A DNA stretch of 64,000 nucleotides from Pelagibacterium sp. 26DY04 (GCF_031202305.1 NZ_CP101731.1:806001-870000); one strand, 5' to 3'. Counted from the first letter of the stretch, positions 17,307 through 26,092 are shown. Numbers and translations: made by a program. Notes: generated by a model not told the origin, from the sequence alone.

Positions 17307-18104
17307 ATGACCAGTTTTCAGTCGATGGTGCTTCGCGGTCTTTTGGCCATCGGGTTCTGCATTCCGGCCGGCGGTCATGCGGTCGCGCAAGTGCCGTTCG
17401 TGCCGCCGGAATTCTACAATTCCATTCGCCCCGATTTCGGCAATCGGCTGCCGCTTTGCATATTGCCCGAAAGCGCGACGGCGCCGCAGGATCGTGAGGC
17501 GGCCCACGAGATCGCGCAGATGCTGCTGCTCGAGCCCGAGATCGTCGAGATCGACGCCGACATGGGCATGCTCGACGAGCTGGGCATCTGGCCCGTCATA
17601 TTCGAAGAGCTTGCCCAGTCCTGTCTCGGGGTCATGGGCGTCCAGATCATTCCGGGGGAGGTGACGCCCGACTGGATGACGCTATCGCGCCCCTATTTCG
17701 AAGCGCCTTACGTTCTCATCTCCACCGATCCGGACGTCGAGTCGCTGGCTGATCTGCCAGAAGGGGCGCGACTTGGCGTGCCGCTGTTTACCCCGATCGA
17801 TGCCGAAGTGATGATGACTATCGAGTCCGGCGCCTTGGGTGGCGTGCGCCGGCTCCCCTATGACCGGCCCGGACTCATGGCCTCGCTGATGCGTGATGGC
17901 GAGCTTGATGCGGCGATCGTTTGGGCGCCACATCTGGAGCAACCTTCGCTGCAGCCGCTTGATTTTTTCAAAGGGCAGGGAAGTGTCGCGCCATTGCGTC
18001 AGGACACGCGAGCGGTCGCCGTGCTGATGCGCGAGCAGGACCAGATGCTGCGCGCCATGATCGATCAGGCGATCGGAGCGCTCGGGGTGGGCGCCGAACG
18101 TTAA
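17307..18104 (+). CDS. XoxJ/MxaJ-like periplasmic substrate-binding protein
   Basis: From the ATG at 17307 the product is 265 residues with a signal peptide (GLLAIGFCIPAGGHAVAQ). It belongs to the family of extracellular solute-binding type 3 proteins found with quinoprotein dehydrogenases: LPLCILPESATAPQDRE near the start, IIPGEVTPDWMTLSRPYFEAPYVLIS, ESLADLPEGARLGVPLFTPID and LDAAIVWAPHLEQ. In methanol dehydrogenase clusters XoxJ/MxaJ is thought to help activate the enzyme. Its position 55 bases after the PQQ dehydrogenase supports that role here. Its stop overlaps the stop of the convergent treZ by a few bases. Confidence 0.8.
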   Translation: MTSFQSMVLRGLLAIGFCIPAGGHAVAQVPFVPPEFYNSIRPDFGNRLPLCILPESATAPQDREAAHEIAQMLLLEPEIVEIDADMGMLDELGIWPVIFEELAQSCLGVMGVQIIPGEVTPDWMTLSRPYFEAPYVLISTDPDVESLADLPEGARLGVPLFTPIDAEVMMTIESGALGGVRRLPYDRPGLMASLMRDGELDAAIVWAPHLEQPSLQPLDFFKGQGSVAPLRQDTRAVAVLMREQDQMLRAMIDQAIGALGVGAER

Positions 18105-19885
18105 TCGTCGAGGGAAACGGCAACGCTCCACGGACCGAGGATCTGCGCTTGGACATTTCCTGTCGCCCAGATGCGGCGGCCCGCGTCGAAGCCATTCCCC
18201 TCGTGCGGGTCGGGCCCCAGATTGGCCAGTAGCCGAAGCTCGCTCCCATCGGCCAGGCGCCAGCGGGCGTCGATCGTCGTGTCGCCGATCCGCTCGGCCT
18301 TGCCGGCATGTCCACCGATGCCAACGAGCCTTGGGACGATTTCGCGGCGGCGGGTTTCGATCAGGCCGCGATAAAAATCCAGCCATTCGGCGTGCGGTTC
18401 TCGCGCAATCTCCGACCAGTCGAGGCAGGAACGCTCGAACGTCGATACGGCAAACGGATCGGGCGCCTGAGCGTCCATGTTCCAGGTGGCCAGGAACTCC
18501 TCGCGCGAACGGCGCACGGGATCGCGCAGATCCTCGCCAAGATCGGAGAAATAGAAGAACCGCGTGCTCGCCGCCCATTCCTCACCCATGAACAGCATGG
18601 GGATGGTGGGGCTTAGAAACACCAGCGTGGCCATGGCGCGCACCTGCTCGGGGGGCAGGAAGTGGGTGATGCGCGTGCCGTCGGGCCGGTTGCCGATCTG
18701 GTCGTGATTCTGCACGAAGGCGATAAATGCTGTGGGCGGGAGATGTCCGCTCGGCTCCCCCGGCTTCTTGCCTCCGCTCGCCTCGTCCTGCTGAAAGGCA
18801 AAACCTTCGCTCAGAGCCTTGGTCAGCATGTCGAACGGCTCGGTGATCTTTTCGTAAAAGCCGCCCTTTTCGCCGCTGACCGCGACATGGAGCGAATGGT
18901 GGATATCGTCGTCCCATTGGGCGTCATAGGGGGCTTCGGTCTGCGCCTTATCGAGCCAGCGTGCCTCGTTATGGCTGTTTTCGAGGATCAGGTGGACCTG
19001 GCGACCGTCTCCCAGACGTTCCTTGACCGTGGCGCTCAGCTCGGCCAGCAGATGGGTTTCGCTCTCATCGGGAATCTCATGGACGGCATCGAGGCGAAGC
19101 CCGTCGCAATGAAAGGTTTCCAGCCAATACAAGGCGTTTTCGATGATGAACCGGCGCACCGGGCCGCTGTTGTCGTCATCGAAATTGAGCGGCGTGCCGT
19201 ATTCGCCCTCATGGCGGCGGGACAATAGCGGCATGAACCTGGGCATCAGGTTCCCCTCCGGCCCGAAGTGATTGTAGACCACGTCGAGATAGACCATCAG
19301 GGCGCGGGCGTGGGCGGCATCGACGAGTGCCTTGAAGTCGTCGGGCGTGCCATAGGCCGAATGGGGCGCATAGAGGCAGACGCCGTCATATCCCCATCCT
19401 CGATTTCCGGGAAAGGCATGAAGGGGCATGATTTCGACGGCAGTGACCCCCAGCGCAGCCAGGGCATCGAGCCTGTCGATGGCGGCGCGGAAGGTGCCTT
19501 CGGCCGTGAAGGTGCCGACATGGAGTTCATAAATGACGGCTTCCTCCCAGCGCCGGCCGGTCCATTCGCCGTCGGTCCAACCGAACTCGGGAGCGCATAT
19601 CACGCTCGGGCTCAATACCCCGTGTGGCTGGAAGCGTGAAGCAGGATCGGAAACTTCGGTGCCGTCGGGGAGCACGAAGAGATAGCGCGTGCCGGCACCA
19701 ACGCCCTCGACACGAATCTCGAACCAGCCCTCGGCATGGCGCTCCATGGCAATGAGGCGTTCGGGCTCATACAGCTTCAGCGTGACGGTTTCGACGAGCG
19801 AAGCCCACAGGCGAAACACCGTGCCGCGACCGTCGAGAACAGGGCCGAATGCGTATCGAATGCTGGTGGCGGAGCTGCCGTGCAA
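18101..19885 (-). CDS. treZ: malto-oligosyltrehalose trehalohydrolase
   Basis: The protein has the TreZ order: an N-terminal E-set domain (FGPVLDGRGTVFRLWAS, then LPDGTEVSDPASRFQPHGV), a GH13 barrel with VIYELHVGTFTAEGTFRAAIDRL, VYLDVVYNHFGPEGN, CDGLRLDAVHEIPDE (nucleophile Asp), LILENSHNEARWL (acid/base Glu) and FVQNHDQIGNRPDG, then a C-terminal beta domain. It releases trehalose from maltooligosyltrehalose. The frame is open to 20044, but that extra part overlaps the divergent small gene. I place the start at the TTG at 19885 (AAGGTTAGCG upstream), giving about 594 residues, the usual length. No treY or treS is in the window. Confidence 0.9.
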   Translation of the reverse strand: MHGSSATSIRYAFGPVLDGRGTVFRLWASLVETVTLKLYEPERLIAMERHAEGWFEIRVEGVGAGTRYLFVLPDGTEVSDPASRFQPHGVLSPSVICAPEFGWTDGEWTGRRWEEAVIYELHVGTFTAEGTFRAAIDRLDALAALGVTAVEIMPLHAFPGNRGWGYDGVCLYAPHSAYGTPDDFKALVDAAHARALMVYLDVVYNHFGPEGNLMPRFMPLLSRRHEGEYGTPLNFDDDNSGPVRRFIIENALYWLETFHCDGLRLDAVHEIPDESETHLLAELSATVKERLGDGRQVHLILENSHNEARWLDKAQTEAPYDAQWDDDIHHSLHVAVSGEKGGFYEKITEPFDMLTKALSEGFAFQQDEASGGKKPGEPSGHLPPTAFIAFVQNHDQIGNRPDGTRITHFLPPEQVRAMATLVFLSPTIPMLFMGEEWAASTRFFYFSDLGEDLRDPVRRSREEFLATWNMDAQAPDPFAVSTFERSCLDWSEIAREPHAEWLDFYRGLIETRRREIVPRLVGIGGHAGKAERIGDTTIDARWRLADGSELRLLANLGPDPHEGNGFDAGRRIWATGNVQAQILGPWSVAVSLDD

Positions 19886-20036
19886 TTTCGCTAACCTTGA
19901 GTGGCGGGTGTCCCGTGGCCTGCAAACATCCCTGAGGACAGCAGGTTGCGTCAACCAACGCAGGTTGACGATTTTGACTCGGGGAACAGGGCGCGCCGCC
20001 AGCGCATTGGCCAGGGACAATCGAAAGGATCTGACC

Positions 20037-20219
20037 ATGGTCATACAGCCCGAACAGCCTAAGCCGCCCCTGGGCGAGCCTCCGCCTCCCGCGCCTCATC
20101 CCCGGCCGCCCCAGCCCGAAAAGCAGCCACCGCCGGTCGAGCCCGAAAACGACGTGCCGCCCACCCCGCCCGCGCCCGATCCGGACGTTCAGTTTCCCGA
20201 TCCCCCTCTGGAACGATAG
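20037..20219 (+). CDS. small proline-rich protein 1
   Basis: The 60-residue product is about 45 per cent proline (PPLGEPPPPAPHPRPPQPEK and PPTPPAPDPDVQFPDPP) with scattered acidic residues and no signal peptide or membrane segment. AAAGGAT precedes the ATG at 20037. A GGAAC-N17-CATT sequence at 19983-20008 is a near-EcfG promoter. It is 9 bases upstream of a second proline-rich gene. The function is unknown; such tracts usually form extended or disordered chains. Confidence 0.55.
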   Translation: MVIQPEQPKPPLGEPPPPAPHPRPPQPEKQPPPVEPENDVPPTPPAPDPDVQFPDPPLER

Positions 20220-20228
20220 GAGCATGCC

Positions 20229-20441
20229 ATGACGCGCCCGCCCATGGAGCCGCAGCCCGATATTGCCGATCCCTCGCGCAAGGGACCGGTTCCGCCCATG
20301 CGCAACCCCGCCGATCCTCCGCGTCCTACGCCTCCCGACTCGCCGGTGCCCGATCCCGACGATCCGACCGGCAACCCCGATCCCGGCCCGGAGCGTGCGC
20401 CAGGACAAACCCCGTTCCCGGATCACGAGCCCGATCGGTGA
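20229..20441 (+). CDS. small proline-rich protein 2
   Basis: The 70-residue product is rich in Pro and Asp (NPADPPRPTPPDSPVPDPDD and NPDPGPERAPGQ). An AGGAGCATGCC ribosome site precedes the ATG. It is compositionally like the preceding gene but not an obvious copy, since only the Pro/Asp character is shared. It runs tail to tail with the secreted protein at 20449-21036. The function is unknown. Confidence 0.55.
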   Translation: MTRPPMEPQPDIADPSRKGPVPPMRNPADPPRPTPPDSPVPDPDDPTGNPDPGPERAPGQTPFPDHEPDR

Positions 20442-20448
20442 TCGGGGA

Positions 20449-21036
20449 CTATGCTGGCGTGCACTGGCTGGGCAGAATGGTCTCGAGCGCGCCTTCGGAC
20501 GGCTCGAGGTTCCCTTCCATGATCGCCAGCGGCCGAAACGGCGGGGTGGCCTGGAGCACCGGCTGGGCCAGCTTGAGCGTATAGCAGCCCGCAAACGTCT
20601 CGCTTGCGCCATTCCGGTCGGTCGCTTCGATGGCGACGGGGATGGAGTAATAAACGGTTCCGGCGGCGCCCTCGGTGATCTCCGGCCCGACGAGAAGCTG
20701 GACGTTGTCGGTGTTCCGGTAGCCCTCTGCGAAGGCTTCGAAATCCTGGGCCAGGGCCTCCTCATCGAGTGCAGCGTCGTGGTCGAAATAGGACCAGGCG
20801 CGGAGATATTCGGACCGGTTGATGGCGTTATAGAGCGATTCAACGACCGCCGCCGCGGTCGAGCGGTCGTCGTAATAGGGATTTTCCGGCAGCGCCTCGC
20901 CTTCATCAAGCGTGCTTTCAGGGACGAGCGGATCCTGGGTCACCACCTCGGGCGCTTCCGGCAGGTCAGGCTCCTGCGCTGCAAGCGGAAGGACGACGAG
21001 GAAAGCGGTGAAAAGCGATGCGGGGAAAACGTGCAT
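20449..21036 (-). CDS. secreted protein of unknown function
   Basis: The 195-residue product starts with a Sec signal peptide (ending PLAAQEPD, about residue 20), then an acidic Pro-rich linker, then a compact domain from about residue 55 (STAAAVVESLYNAINRSEYLRAWSYF) that resembles NTF2-like or DUF4864-like periplasmic domains, ending with a Cys pair (GCYTLKL and PSQCTPA). AAAAGGAG precedes the ATG. A promoter with one mismatch to EcfG lies just upstream. Function unknown; fold assignment is tentative. Confidence 0.7.
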   Translation of the reverse strand: MHVFPASLFTAFLVVLPLAAQEPDLPEAPEVVTQDPLVPESTLDEGEALPENPYYDDRSTAAAVVESLYNAINRSEYLRAWSYFDHDAALDEEALAQDFEAFAEGYRNTDNVQLLVGPEITEGAAGTVYYSIPVAIEATDRNGASETFAGCYTLKLAQPVLQATPPFRPLAIMEGNLEPSEGALETILPSQCTPA

Positions 21037-21056
21037 GAAAATCTCCTTTTCCCCCT

Positions 21057-21082
21057 AACGATCCGGCAGCCCGCTTGTTTCC
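21057..21082 (-). promoter_or_regulatory. possible EcfG-type promoter of the secreted protein gene
   Basis: On the minus strand GGAAA (21082-21078) is followed after 17 bases by CGTT (21060-21057). The -35 differs from GGAAC at one position. The ATG is about 21 bases downstream of the -10. Confidence 0.35.
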
Positions 21083-21124
21083 TGCGAACTGAACGGCCAC
21101 GAGCAACGAGGAGAAGGAGAATGG

Positions 21125-21196
<72 letters not shown>

Positions 21197-21322
21197 GTTT
21201 GAGACGCCGGGGATCGACCCGCCGGCTGAATGCGGGCCGTTACTGCCACAGGCCATCTGTGGACGCAAGGGCAAAAAACTGTCAGTACAACACTGAAATT
21301 CGAGGCGTTCCAGGTCGAGCCC

Positions 21323-21487
21323 ATGCCCAGTCAGGATCGTGATCAAAGATTGGCCGCAAAGCTGCGGGAAAATCTCCGTCGCCGCAAAGCCCAGGCCAAG
21401 GCGCGCACGGCGCCCAAACCGGAGTCGACATCGCAAGGAGAAGGGGACAGCAAGGGCGAACCGTCGGGCGGCAAATCCTCGGCCTGA
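21323..21487 (+). CDS. small basic/charged protein upstream of murA
   Basis: From the ATG at 21323 the product is 54 residues: a Lys/Arg helix (RDQRLAAKLRENLRRRKAQAKA) and a polar Ser/Gly/Glu tail. Similar tiny proteins with an LRENLRRRK-like helix occur just before murA in related bacteria (recalled, not searched). The frame stays open upstream to 21230 but that part looks non-coding. It may be co-transcribed with murA. Confidence 0.6.
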   Translation: MPSQDRDQRLAAKLRENLRRRKAQAKARTAPKPESTSQGEGDSKGEPSGGKSSA

Positions 21488-21612
21488 TCCGTTCCTTCCG
21501 CGCTTTCGCGCCTTTCTTGCAGCCTATTGCCGGCTGCGCTACCACACATCAACTGTAACGCGTCGCCCCATGCGTGGCGATTCGCGACCGACCCTGTCCA
21601 AGGAGTAGCCTT

Positions 21613-22905
21613 ATGGACCGCATCCGCATCGTGGGTGGCAACCAGCTCAACGGCGAGATTCCGATTTCCGGCGCCAAGAACGCGGCGCTGCCGCTGATGA
21701 TCGCCTCGCTCCTCACCGACGAACCGCTGGTCCTCGTCAACGTGCCGCGCCTGGCCGACGTCAAGCAGCTCGAGCGGATTTTGGAAAACCACGGCGTCGA
21801 TATCGCCGTTCACGGCCGCCGGCGCGGCGACACGGATATGGGCGGGCAGCGGATCACCTTCACCGCGTCCGACATCGTCGATACCACCGCGCCTTACGAG
21901 CTGGTTTCGACAATGCGCGCCAGCTTCTGGGTCATCGGTCCGCTTCTGGCGCGTGAGGGCAATGCCCGCGTTTCGCTGCCGGGCGGCTGCGCCATCGGCA
22001 CCCGGCCGGTTGATTTCTACCTCGACGGCTTGCGCCAGCTTGGCGCCGAGATCGATATCGACGGCGGTTATGTCGTGGCCCGCGCGCCCGGCGGACGGCT
22101 CAAGGGCGCCTCGGTTCGTTTCCCCAAGGTTTCGGTCGGCGCCACCCATGTGGTGATGATGGCCGCGACCCTGGCCGAAGGCACGACGATCATCGAGAAT
22201 GCGGCGCGTGAGCCCGAAGTGGGCAATCTCGCCGAATGCCTGGTTGCCATGGGCGCGAAGATTTCCGGCATCGGCACCGAGCGGCTGGTGATCGAGGGCG
22301 TCGAAAAGCTCGGCGGTGCGATCCATGAAGTGCTGCCCGACCGGATCGAGACAGGCACCTACGCCATGGCGACCGCGATGACCGGTGGCGAGGTGTTCCT
22401 GCGCAATGCACGTCCGGAACTGCTTCAGGCAGCGCTCGATACGCTGGCCCAGGCCGGAACGAAAGTGACGCGTGAAGAGGGCGGGCTGCGCGTCTATCGC
22501 AATGGCAACGGCATTCTGCCGGTGGACGTCGAAACCGAACCCTTCCCCGGCTTTCCCACCGACCTGCAGGCCCAGTTCATGGCGCTGATGACCCGATCCG
22601 AGGGCACTTCGGCCATCAAGGAAACCATCTTCGAAAACCGCTTCATGCATGTGGCCGAACTGGCCCGTTTCGGAGCAAAGATCGCCGTCGACGGGCAGGT
22701 GGCTACCGTCACCGGCGTGCCCGAACTCAAGGGCGCCCAGGTTATGGCGACCGATCTGCGGGCTTCCGTGTCGCTGGTCATTGCAGGGCTGGCGGCACGG
22801 GGGGAGACGGTGGTCAACCGCATCTATCATCTCGATCGCGGATTCGAGCGGCTCGAGGACAAGCTGTCCCGCTGCGGAGCGCAGATCGAGCGGATCGCGG
22901 GTTAG
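21613..22905 (+). CDS. murA: UDP-N-acetylglucosamine 1-carboxyvinyltransferase
   Basis: The 430-residue protein (ATG at 21613, CAAGGAG upstream) is a typical Mur[25 protein letters not shown] at the start with the substrate-binding Lys-Asn, the loop Cys in [19 protein letters not shown] around residue 115-120, and [19 protein letters not shown] with the base Asp, then [15 protein letters not shown]. It adds enolpyruvate to UDP-GlcNAc, the first committed step of peptidoglycan synthesis. The Cys loop predicts fosfomycin sensitivity of the enzyme. A MITE-like element begins at its stop codon. Confidence 0.98.
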   Translation: MDRIRIVGGNQLNGEIPISGAKNAALPLMIASLLTDEPLVLVNVPRLADVKQLERILENHGVDIAVHGRRRGDTDMGGQRITFTASDIVDTTAPYELVSTMRASFWVIGPLLAREGNARVSLPGGCAIGTRPVDFYLDGLRQLGAEIDIDGGYVVARAPGGRLKGASVRFPKVSVGATHVVMMAATLAEGTTIIENAAREPEVGNLAECLVAMGAKISGIGTERLVIEGVEKLGGAIHEVLPDRIETGTYAMATAMTGGEVFLRNARPELLQAALDTLAQAGTKVTREEGGLRVYRNGNGILPVDVETEPFPGFPTDLQAQFMALMTRSEGTSAIKETIFENRFMHVAELARFGAKIAVDGQVATVTGVPELKGAQVMATDLRASVSLVIAGLAARGETVVNRIYHLDRGFERLEDKLSRCGAQIERIAG

Positions 22906-23167
22906 GGCCTGCACTCATAATATTCGCGCTCACGACGCTGCCGGATTTGGTCAGCCCGGCAGGAAAGACGTGCCGGCCGTGTCTGGACACGGGCAAGCGG
23001 CTTGACGCACCGGATGGGCAAATCCGGCGCGCTCCTTCGGGGTGGGACGAAAATGGCCAACTGGTGCGTCAGAGAGCTTGCACGTATTCGATACGCGCTG
23101 CGCTCTCTTCCTGCCATTTGGCCATTTTCGTCTCCATCGTGAGTGCGAATATTATGAGTGCAGGCCC
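22905..23167. mobile_element. MITE-like element, 263 bp, with 31-bp inverted ends
   Basis: The left end (22905-22935, beginning GGGCCTGCACTCATAATATT) and the right end (23137-23167) are inverted repeats matching at 30 of 31 bases. Inside, GACGAAAATGGCCAA near 23047 and TTGGCCATTTTCGTC near 23118-23132 form a second inverted pair. No transposase is encoded and I find no clear target duplication. The left end begins at the last base of the murA stop codon, so it may also serve as an RNA hairpin or transcription end. It accounts for nearly all of the 349-base gap before the DUF2948 gene. Confidence 0.7.
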
Positions 23168-23254
23168 TGGCCATGTGTCAGAATATGCTTGCACTTTGGA
23201 GCCATAGTGCCCAGATGTGCAAGCATGACTGACGCAATCGCACACAAGGCTCCC

Positions 23255-23686
23255 ATGACCGATCTCAAGCTCCTGGCGCTCGACAGCGAAGATCTCGAGA
23301 TCGTTTCGGCTCACCTTCAGGATGCCGTCGTCCGGGTGGGCGACATGGGGTATTCCAAGTCCGACAAGCGCTTCGTTCTGCTCATGAACCGTTATGCCTG
23401 GGAAGCGGGCGACGCTCGCGGCAGGGGCCAGCGCAAGCGGGCGGGGCTGCATTTCGATCATGTCACGGTGGCCCATGCGGAGGGGTTCGACCTCAAGTCC
23501 AAGGAGGGCGTGCTCGAACTGCTCGCGGTGACGTTCGAGCCCAAGGATGCGCCCAGCGGCGAGGTCTTGCTTACCTTTGCCGGCGGTGGCAGGGTGCGGC
23601 TCGAAGTCGAGTGTCTCGAAGCGCGTCTTCGCGATCTCGGCGGGGTATGGGCGGCCAAGGCCCAGCCCAAGCACGACGTCGACTGA
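23255..23686 (+). CDS. DUF2948 family protein
   Basis: The 143-residue product starts MTDLKLLALDSEDLEIVSAH, continues with LQDAVVRVGDMGYSKSDKRFVLLMNRYAWE and ends with RLEVECLEARLRDLGGVWAA, matching the DUF2948 family, which in alphaproteobacteria sits between murA and hisD. Function is unknown. An upstream ATG at 23225 is possible, but AAGG lies before 23255 and the family normally starts with MTDLKL. Confidence 0.85.
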   Translation: MTDLKLLALDSEDLEIVSAHLQDAVVRVGDMGYSKSDKRFVLLMNRYAWEAGDARGRGQRKRAGLHFDHVTVAHAEGFDLKSKEGVLELLAVTFEPKDAPSGEVLLTFAGGGRVRLEVECLEARLRDLGGVWAAKAQPKHDVD

Positions 23687-23705
23687 CCGGGACGCGATCG
23701 GTTAC

Positions 23706-24998
23706 ATGCCTACCATTCTTTCGAGCGCCGAAGCCGGCTTTACCGAGGCTTTTGAGACTCTACTCGCCTCCAAGCGCGAAGCCTCGGTCGAGGTCGGCGA
23801 CACGGTGGCTGCGATCATCTCCGATGTGCGCCAGCGCGGTGATGCCGCGCTGATCGAATTGACCCGCAAGTTCGACGCGCTCGAATTGACGCCGGAAACC
23901 ATGCGGTTCTCTCAGGCTGAAATCGACGCTGCCTACCAGGCCGTCGCGCCGGAAATCCGCGATGCGCTGGTTCTGGCTCATCGGCGCATCACTGCGCATC
24001 ATGAAAAGCAAAAGCCGGCCGATCACACCTATACAGACGATATCGGGGTGACGTTGGGCAGCCGCTGGACGGCTGTCGAGGCGGCGGGGCTATATGTGCC
24101 CGGCGGCTTGGCCTCCTATCCATCCTCGGTCCTGATGAACGCCATCCCCGCCAAGGTGGCCGGGGTCGAGCGGCTGGCGATCGTGGTGCCCACGCCTCGA
24201 GGCGAGGTCAATCCCGCCATTCTGGCGGCGGCCAAGATCGCTGGGGTCGATGAGATCTATCGGGTGGGCGGCGCCCAGGCCATTGCGGCGCTGGCGTTCG
24301 GCACCGAAACGATCGCGCCGGTCGCCAAGATCACCGGGCCGGGCAATGCCTATGTCGCTGCCGCCAAGCGGCAGGTGTTCGGCACCGTGGGCATCGACAT
24401 GATCGCCGGTCCGTCCGAAGTGCTGATCATCGCCGACGCTTCGGCCAATCCCGCATGGGTCGCGGCCGACCTTTTGGCGCAGGCCGAGCACGGGGCAGGA
24501 GCCCAGTCGATCCTTTTGACCACCGATCCCGGCCTGGGAGAGGCCGTCGCTGCCGAGGTGGAACGCCAGCTCGATACCCTGCGCGCTCCCGACAATGCCC
24601 GCGCCGGTTGGGACGAGTTCGGCGCCATCATCACCGTTTCGAGCCTCGAGGACGCCATTCCGCTCGCCAATCGCATAGCGTCGGAACATGTGGAACTGGC
24701 GCTCGACGATCCCGAGCCGCTGATCGGGAAAATCCGCAATGCGGGTGCGATCTTTGTCGGCCACCACACGCCCGAGGCCGTTGGCGATTATGTCGGCGGC
24801 TCCAATCACGTTTTGCCAACGGCCCGCTCGGCGCGGTTCGCGTCCGGGCTCGGCGTGCTCGACTTCATGAAGCGCACCTCGATACTGGGTTGCACGCCCG
24901 CTGCGCTCGCCGAACTTGCCGATGCCACGGTCACCCTGGCGGAAACCGAGGGGTTACAAGCCCATGGCCGGTCGGTTTCGATAAGGCTCAATACCTGA
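23706..24998 (+). CDS. hisD: histidinol dehydrogenase
   Basis: The 430-residue protein has the HisD landmarks: GLYVPGGLASYPSSVLMNAIPAKVAGV, KITGPGNAYVAAAKRQVFGTVGIDMIAGPSE, the metal ligands in LLAQAEHGAGAQ, IASEHVELALDDP and the closing GSNHVLPT with FMKRTS. It makes histidine from histidinol in two NAD-dependent oxidations using zinc. Its ribosome site is weak. The next gene starts inside its stop codon (overlap TGATG), so the two are coupled. Confidence 0.97.
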   Translation: MPTILSSAEAGFTEAFETLLASKREASVEVGDTVAAIISDVRQRGDAALIELTRKFDALELTPETMRFSQAEIDAAYQAVAPEIRDALVLAHRRITAHHEKQKPADHTYTDDIGVTLGSRWTAVEAAGLYVPGGLASYPSSVLMNAIPAKVAGVERLAIVVPTPRGEVNPAILAAAKIAGVDEIYRVGGAQAIAALAFGTETIAPVAKITGPGNAYVAAAKRQVFGTVGIDMIAGPSEVLIIADASANPAWVAADLLAQAEHGAGAQSILLTTDPGLGEAVAAEVERQLDTLRAPDNARAGWDEFGAIITVSSLEDAIPLANRIASEHVELALDDPEPLIGKIRNAGAIFVGHHTPEAVGDYVGGSNHVLPTARSARFASGLGVLDFMKRTSILGCTPAALAELADATVTLAETEGLQAHGRSVSIRLNT

Positions 24999-25957
24999 TG
25001 GACAAGCGGCCCTTCGATCCGCAAAAGGACAGGATCGTCACGGTCACGCTCGACCCCAACACCATCACTTCGGTTGATCCGGACGAGGTCCATGAATGGC
25101 GCGTCGCGAGCTACGATCTGGTGGATTCCAACCGGTTCTATCCGGCGCGCGTTACCGCGCAGGGGCCATACGCGCTGCACCTGTCGATCGTGGGCAACCA
25201 CATCGTGCTCGACGTGCGGCACCCTGAAACCTTCTCGCCGATTGCCGCGCACTACCTATCGCTGACCCCGTTCCGCAGCCTCATCCGGGATTATTTTCGC
25301 ATTCGCGAAAGCTATTACGAGGCCATCCGCTCGGCCTCGACCTTCCAGATCGAGGCCGTGGACATGGGCCGGCGCGGGCTGCACAACCAGGCGGCCGAAC
25401 TGCTGATCGAGCGGCTCGACAACAAGCTGGTGATGGATCTGGAAACCGCTCGGCGGCTGTTCACCCTCATCTGCGCCGTTCAGCCCTATGCTGCGCGTAT
25501 TCCCGAGCAGGACAGCCAACTGCCCACAGTCCTTTTCGTCTGCTCGATGAATTCGGTGCGCTCGCCCATCGCCGCAGCTTTGGCCCGCAAGCATTTCCCC
25601 GGCCGGCTTATCGCGCGTTCGGCGGGCGTGCGTTCGGGTAAGGCCGATCATTTCGTCCATCAGGTGATGGAGGAGATCGGGGTGGATATGTCGGTCCATA
25701 CGCCTCACACCATGGACGAATTGATGGCATCGCATTTCGATGTCGTCGTCACCCTGGCCGAGGACGCCCGAAAGGCCGTGGCCGAACGCGGGCTGGAGGC
25801 CGAGGTCACCGAACATTGGCAAGTTGCCGATCCGTCCGAAGTCGAAGGCACGCGCGAGGTGGCGCTTGCCGCTTACCGCGATTTGCGCGATGACCTCGAC
25901 AAGCGGCTGCGCTCCGCCCTCGAACCGCTGCTGGAAAGAGCAGACAGGTCTGGCTGA
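24998..25957 (+). CDS. UPF0262 domain fused to low-molecular-weight phosphatase domain
   Basis: This single 319-residue frame combines two proteins that are usually separate neighbours in Hyphomicrobiales. Residues 1 to about 165 are UPF0262 (RIVTVTLDPNTITSVDPDEVHEW, MGRRGLHNQAAELLIERL). From about 175 on it is a low-molecular-weight tyrosine phosphatase/arsenate reductase-like domain with the P-loop CSMNSVRSP (C-x5-R-S), RSAGVRSGKADHFV and VTLAEDARKAV. The P-loop is intact, so phosphatase activity is plausible. There is no internal stop or evident start at the junction (IPEQDSQLPTVLFVC). It overlaps hisD by one base and precedes infA. Confidence 0.9.
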   Translation: MDKRPFDPQKDRIVTVTLDPNTITSVDPDEVHEWRVASYDLVDSNRFYPARVTAQGPYALHLSIVGNHIVLDVRHPETFSPIAAHYLSLTPFRSLIRDYFRIRESYYEAIRSASTFQIEAVDMGRRGLHNQAAELLIERLDNKLVMDLETARRLFTLICAVQPYAARIPEQDSQLPTVLFVCSMNSVRSPIAAALARKHFPGRLIARSAGVRSGKADHFVHQVMEEIGVDMSVHTPHTMDELMASHFDVVVTLAEDARKAVAERGLEAEVTEHWQVADPSEVEGTREVALAAYRDLRDDLDKRLRSALEPLLERADRSG

Positions 25958-26092
25958 AGCGGGGACTTTCAATTATCGGCGTTTGCGTTTAGTTTGCGCG
26001 CCAAATCGCGCCCCGAAGCGGCTGGAGCCGGTTCCTCGCAAAGGAACGGGCCGGCACCGCAAGAATGCCCCGGGGCATCATCAGGAGAAAGA

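Noticed and set aside
22902..23174. 90-codon open frame on the minus strand inside the inverted-repeat element
   Set aside because: It spans both inverted ends, has no ribosome site and no recognisable domain; it is explained by the palindromic structure.
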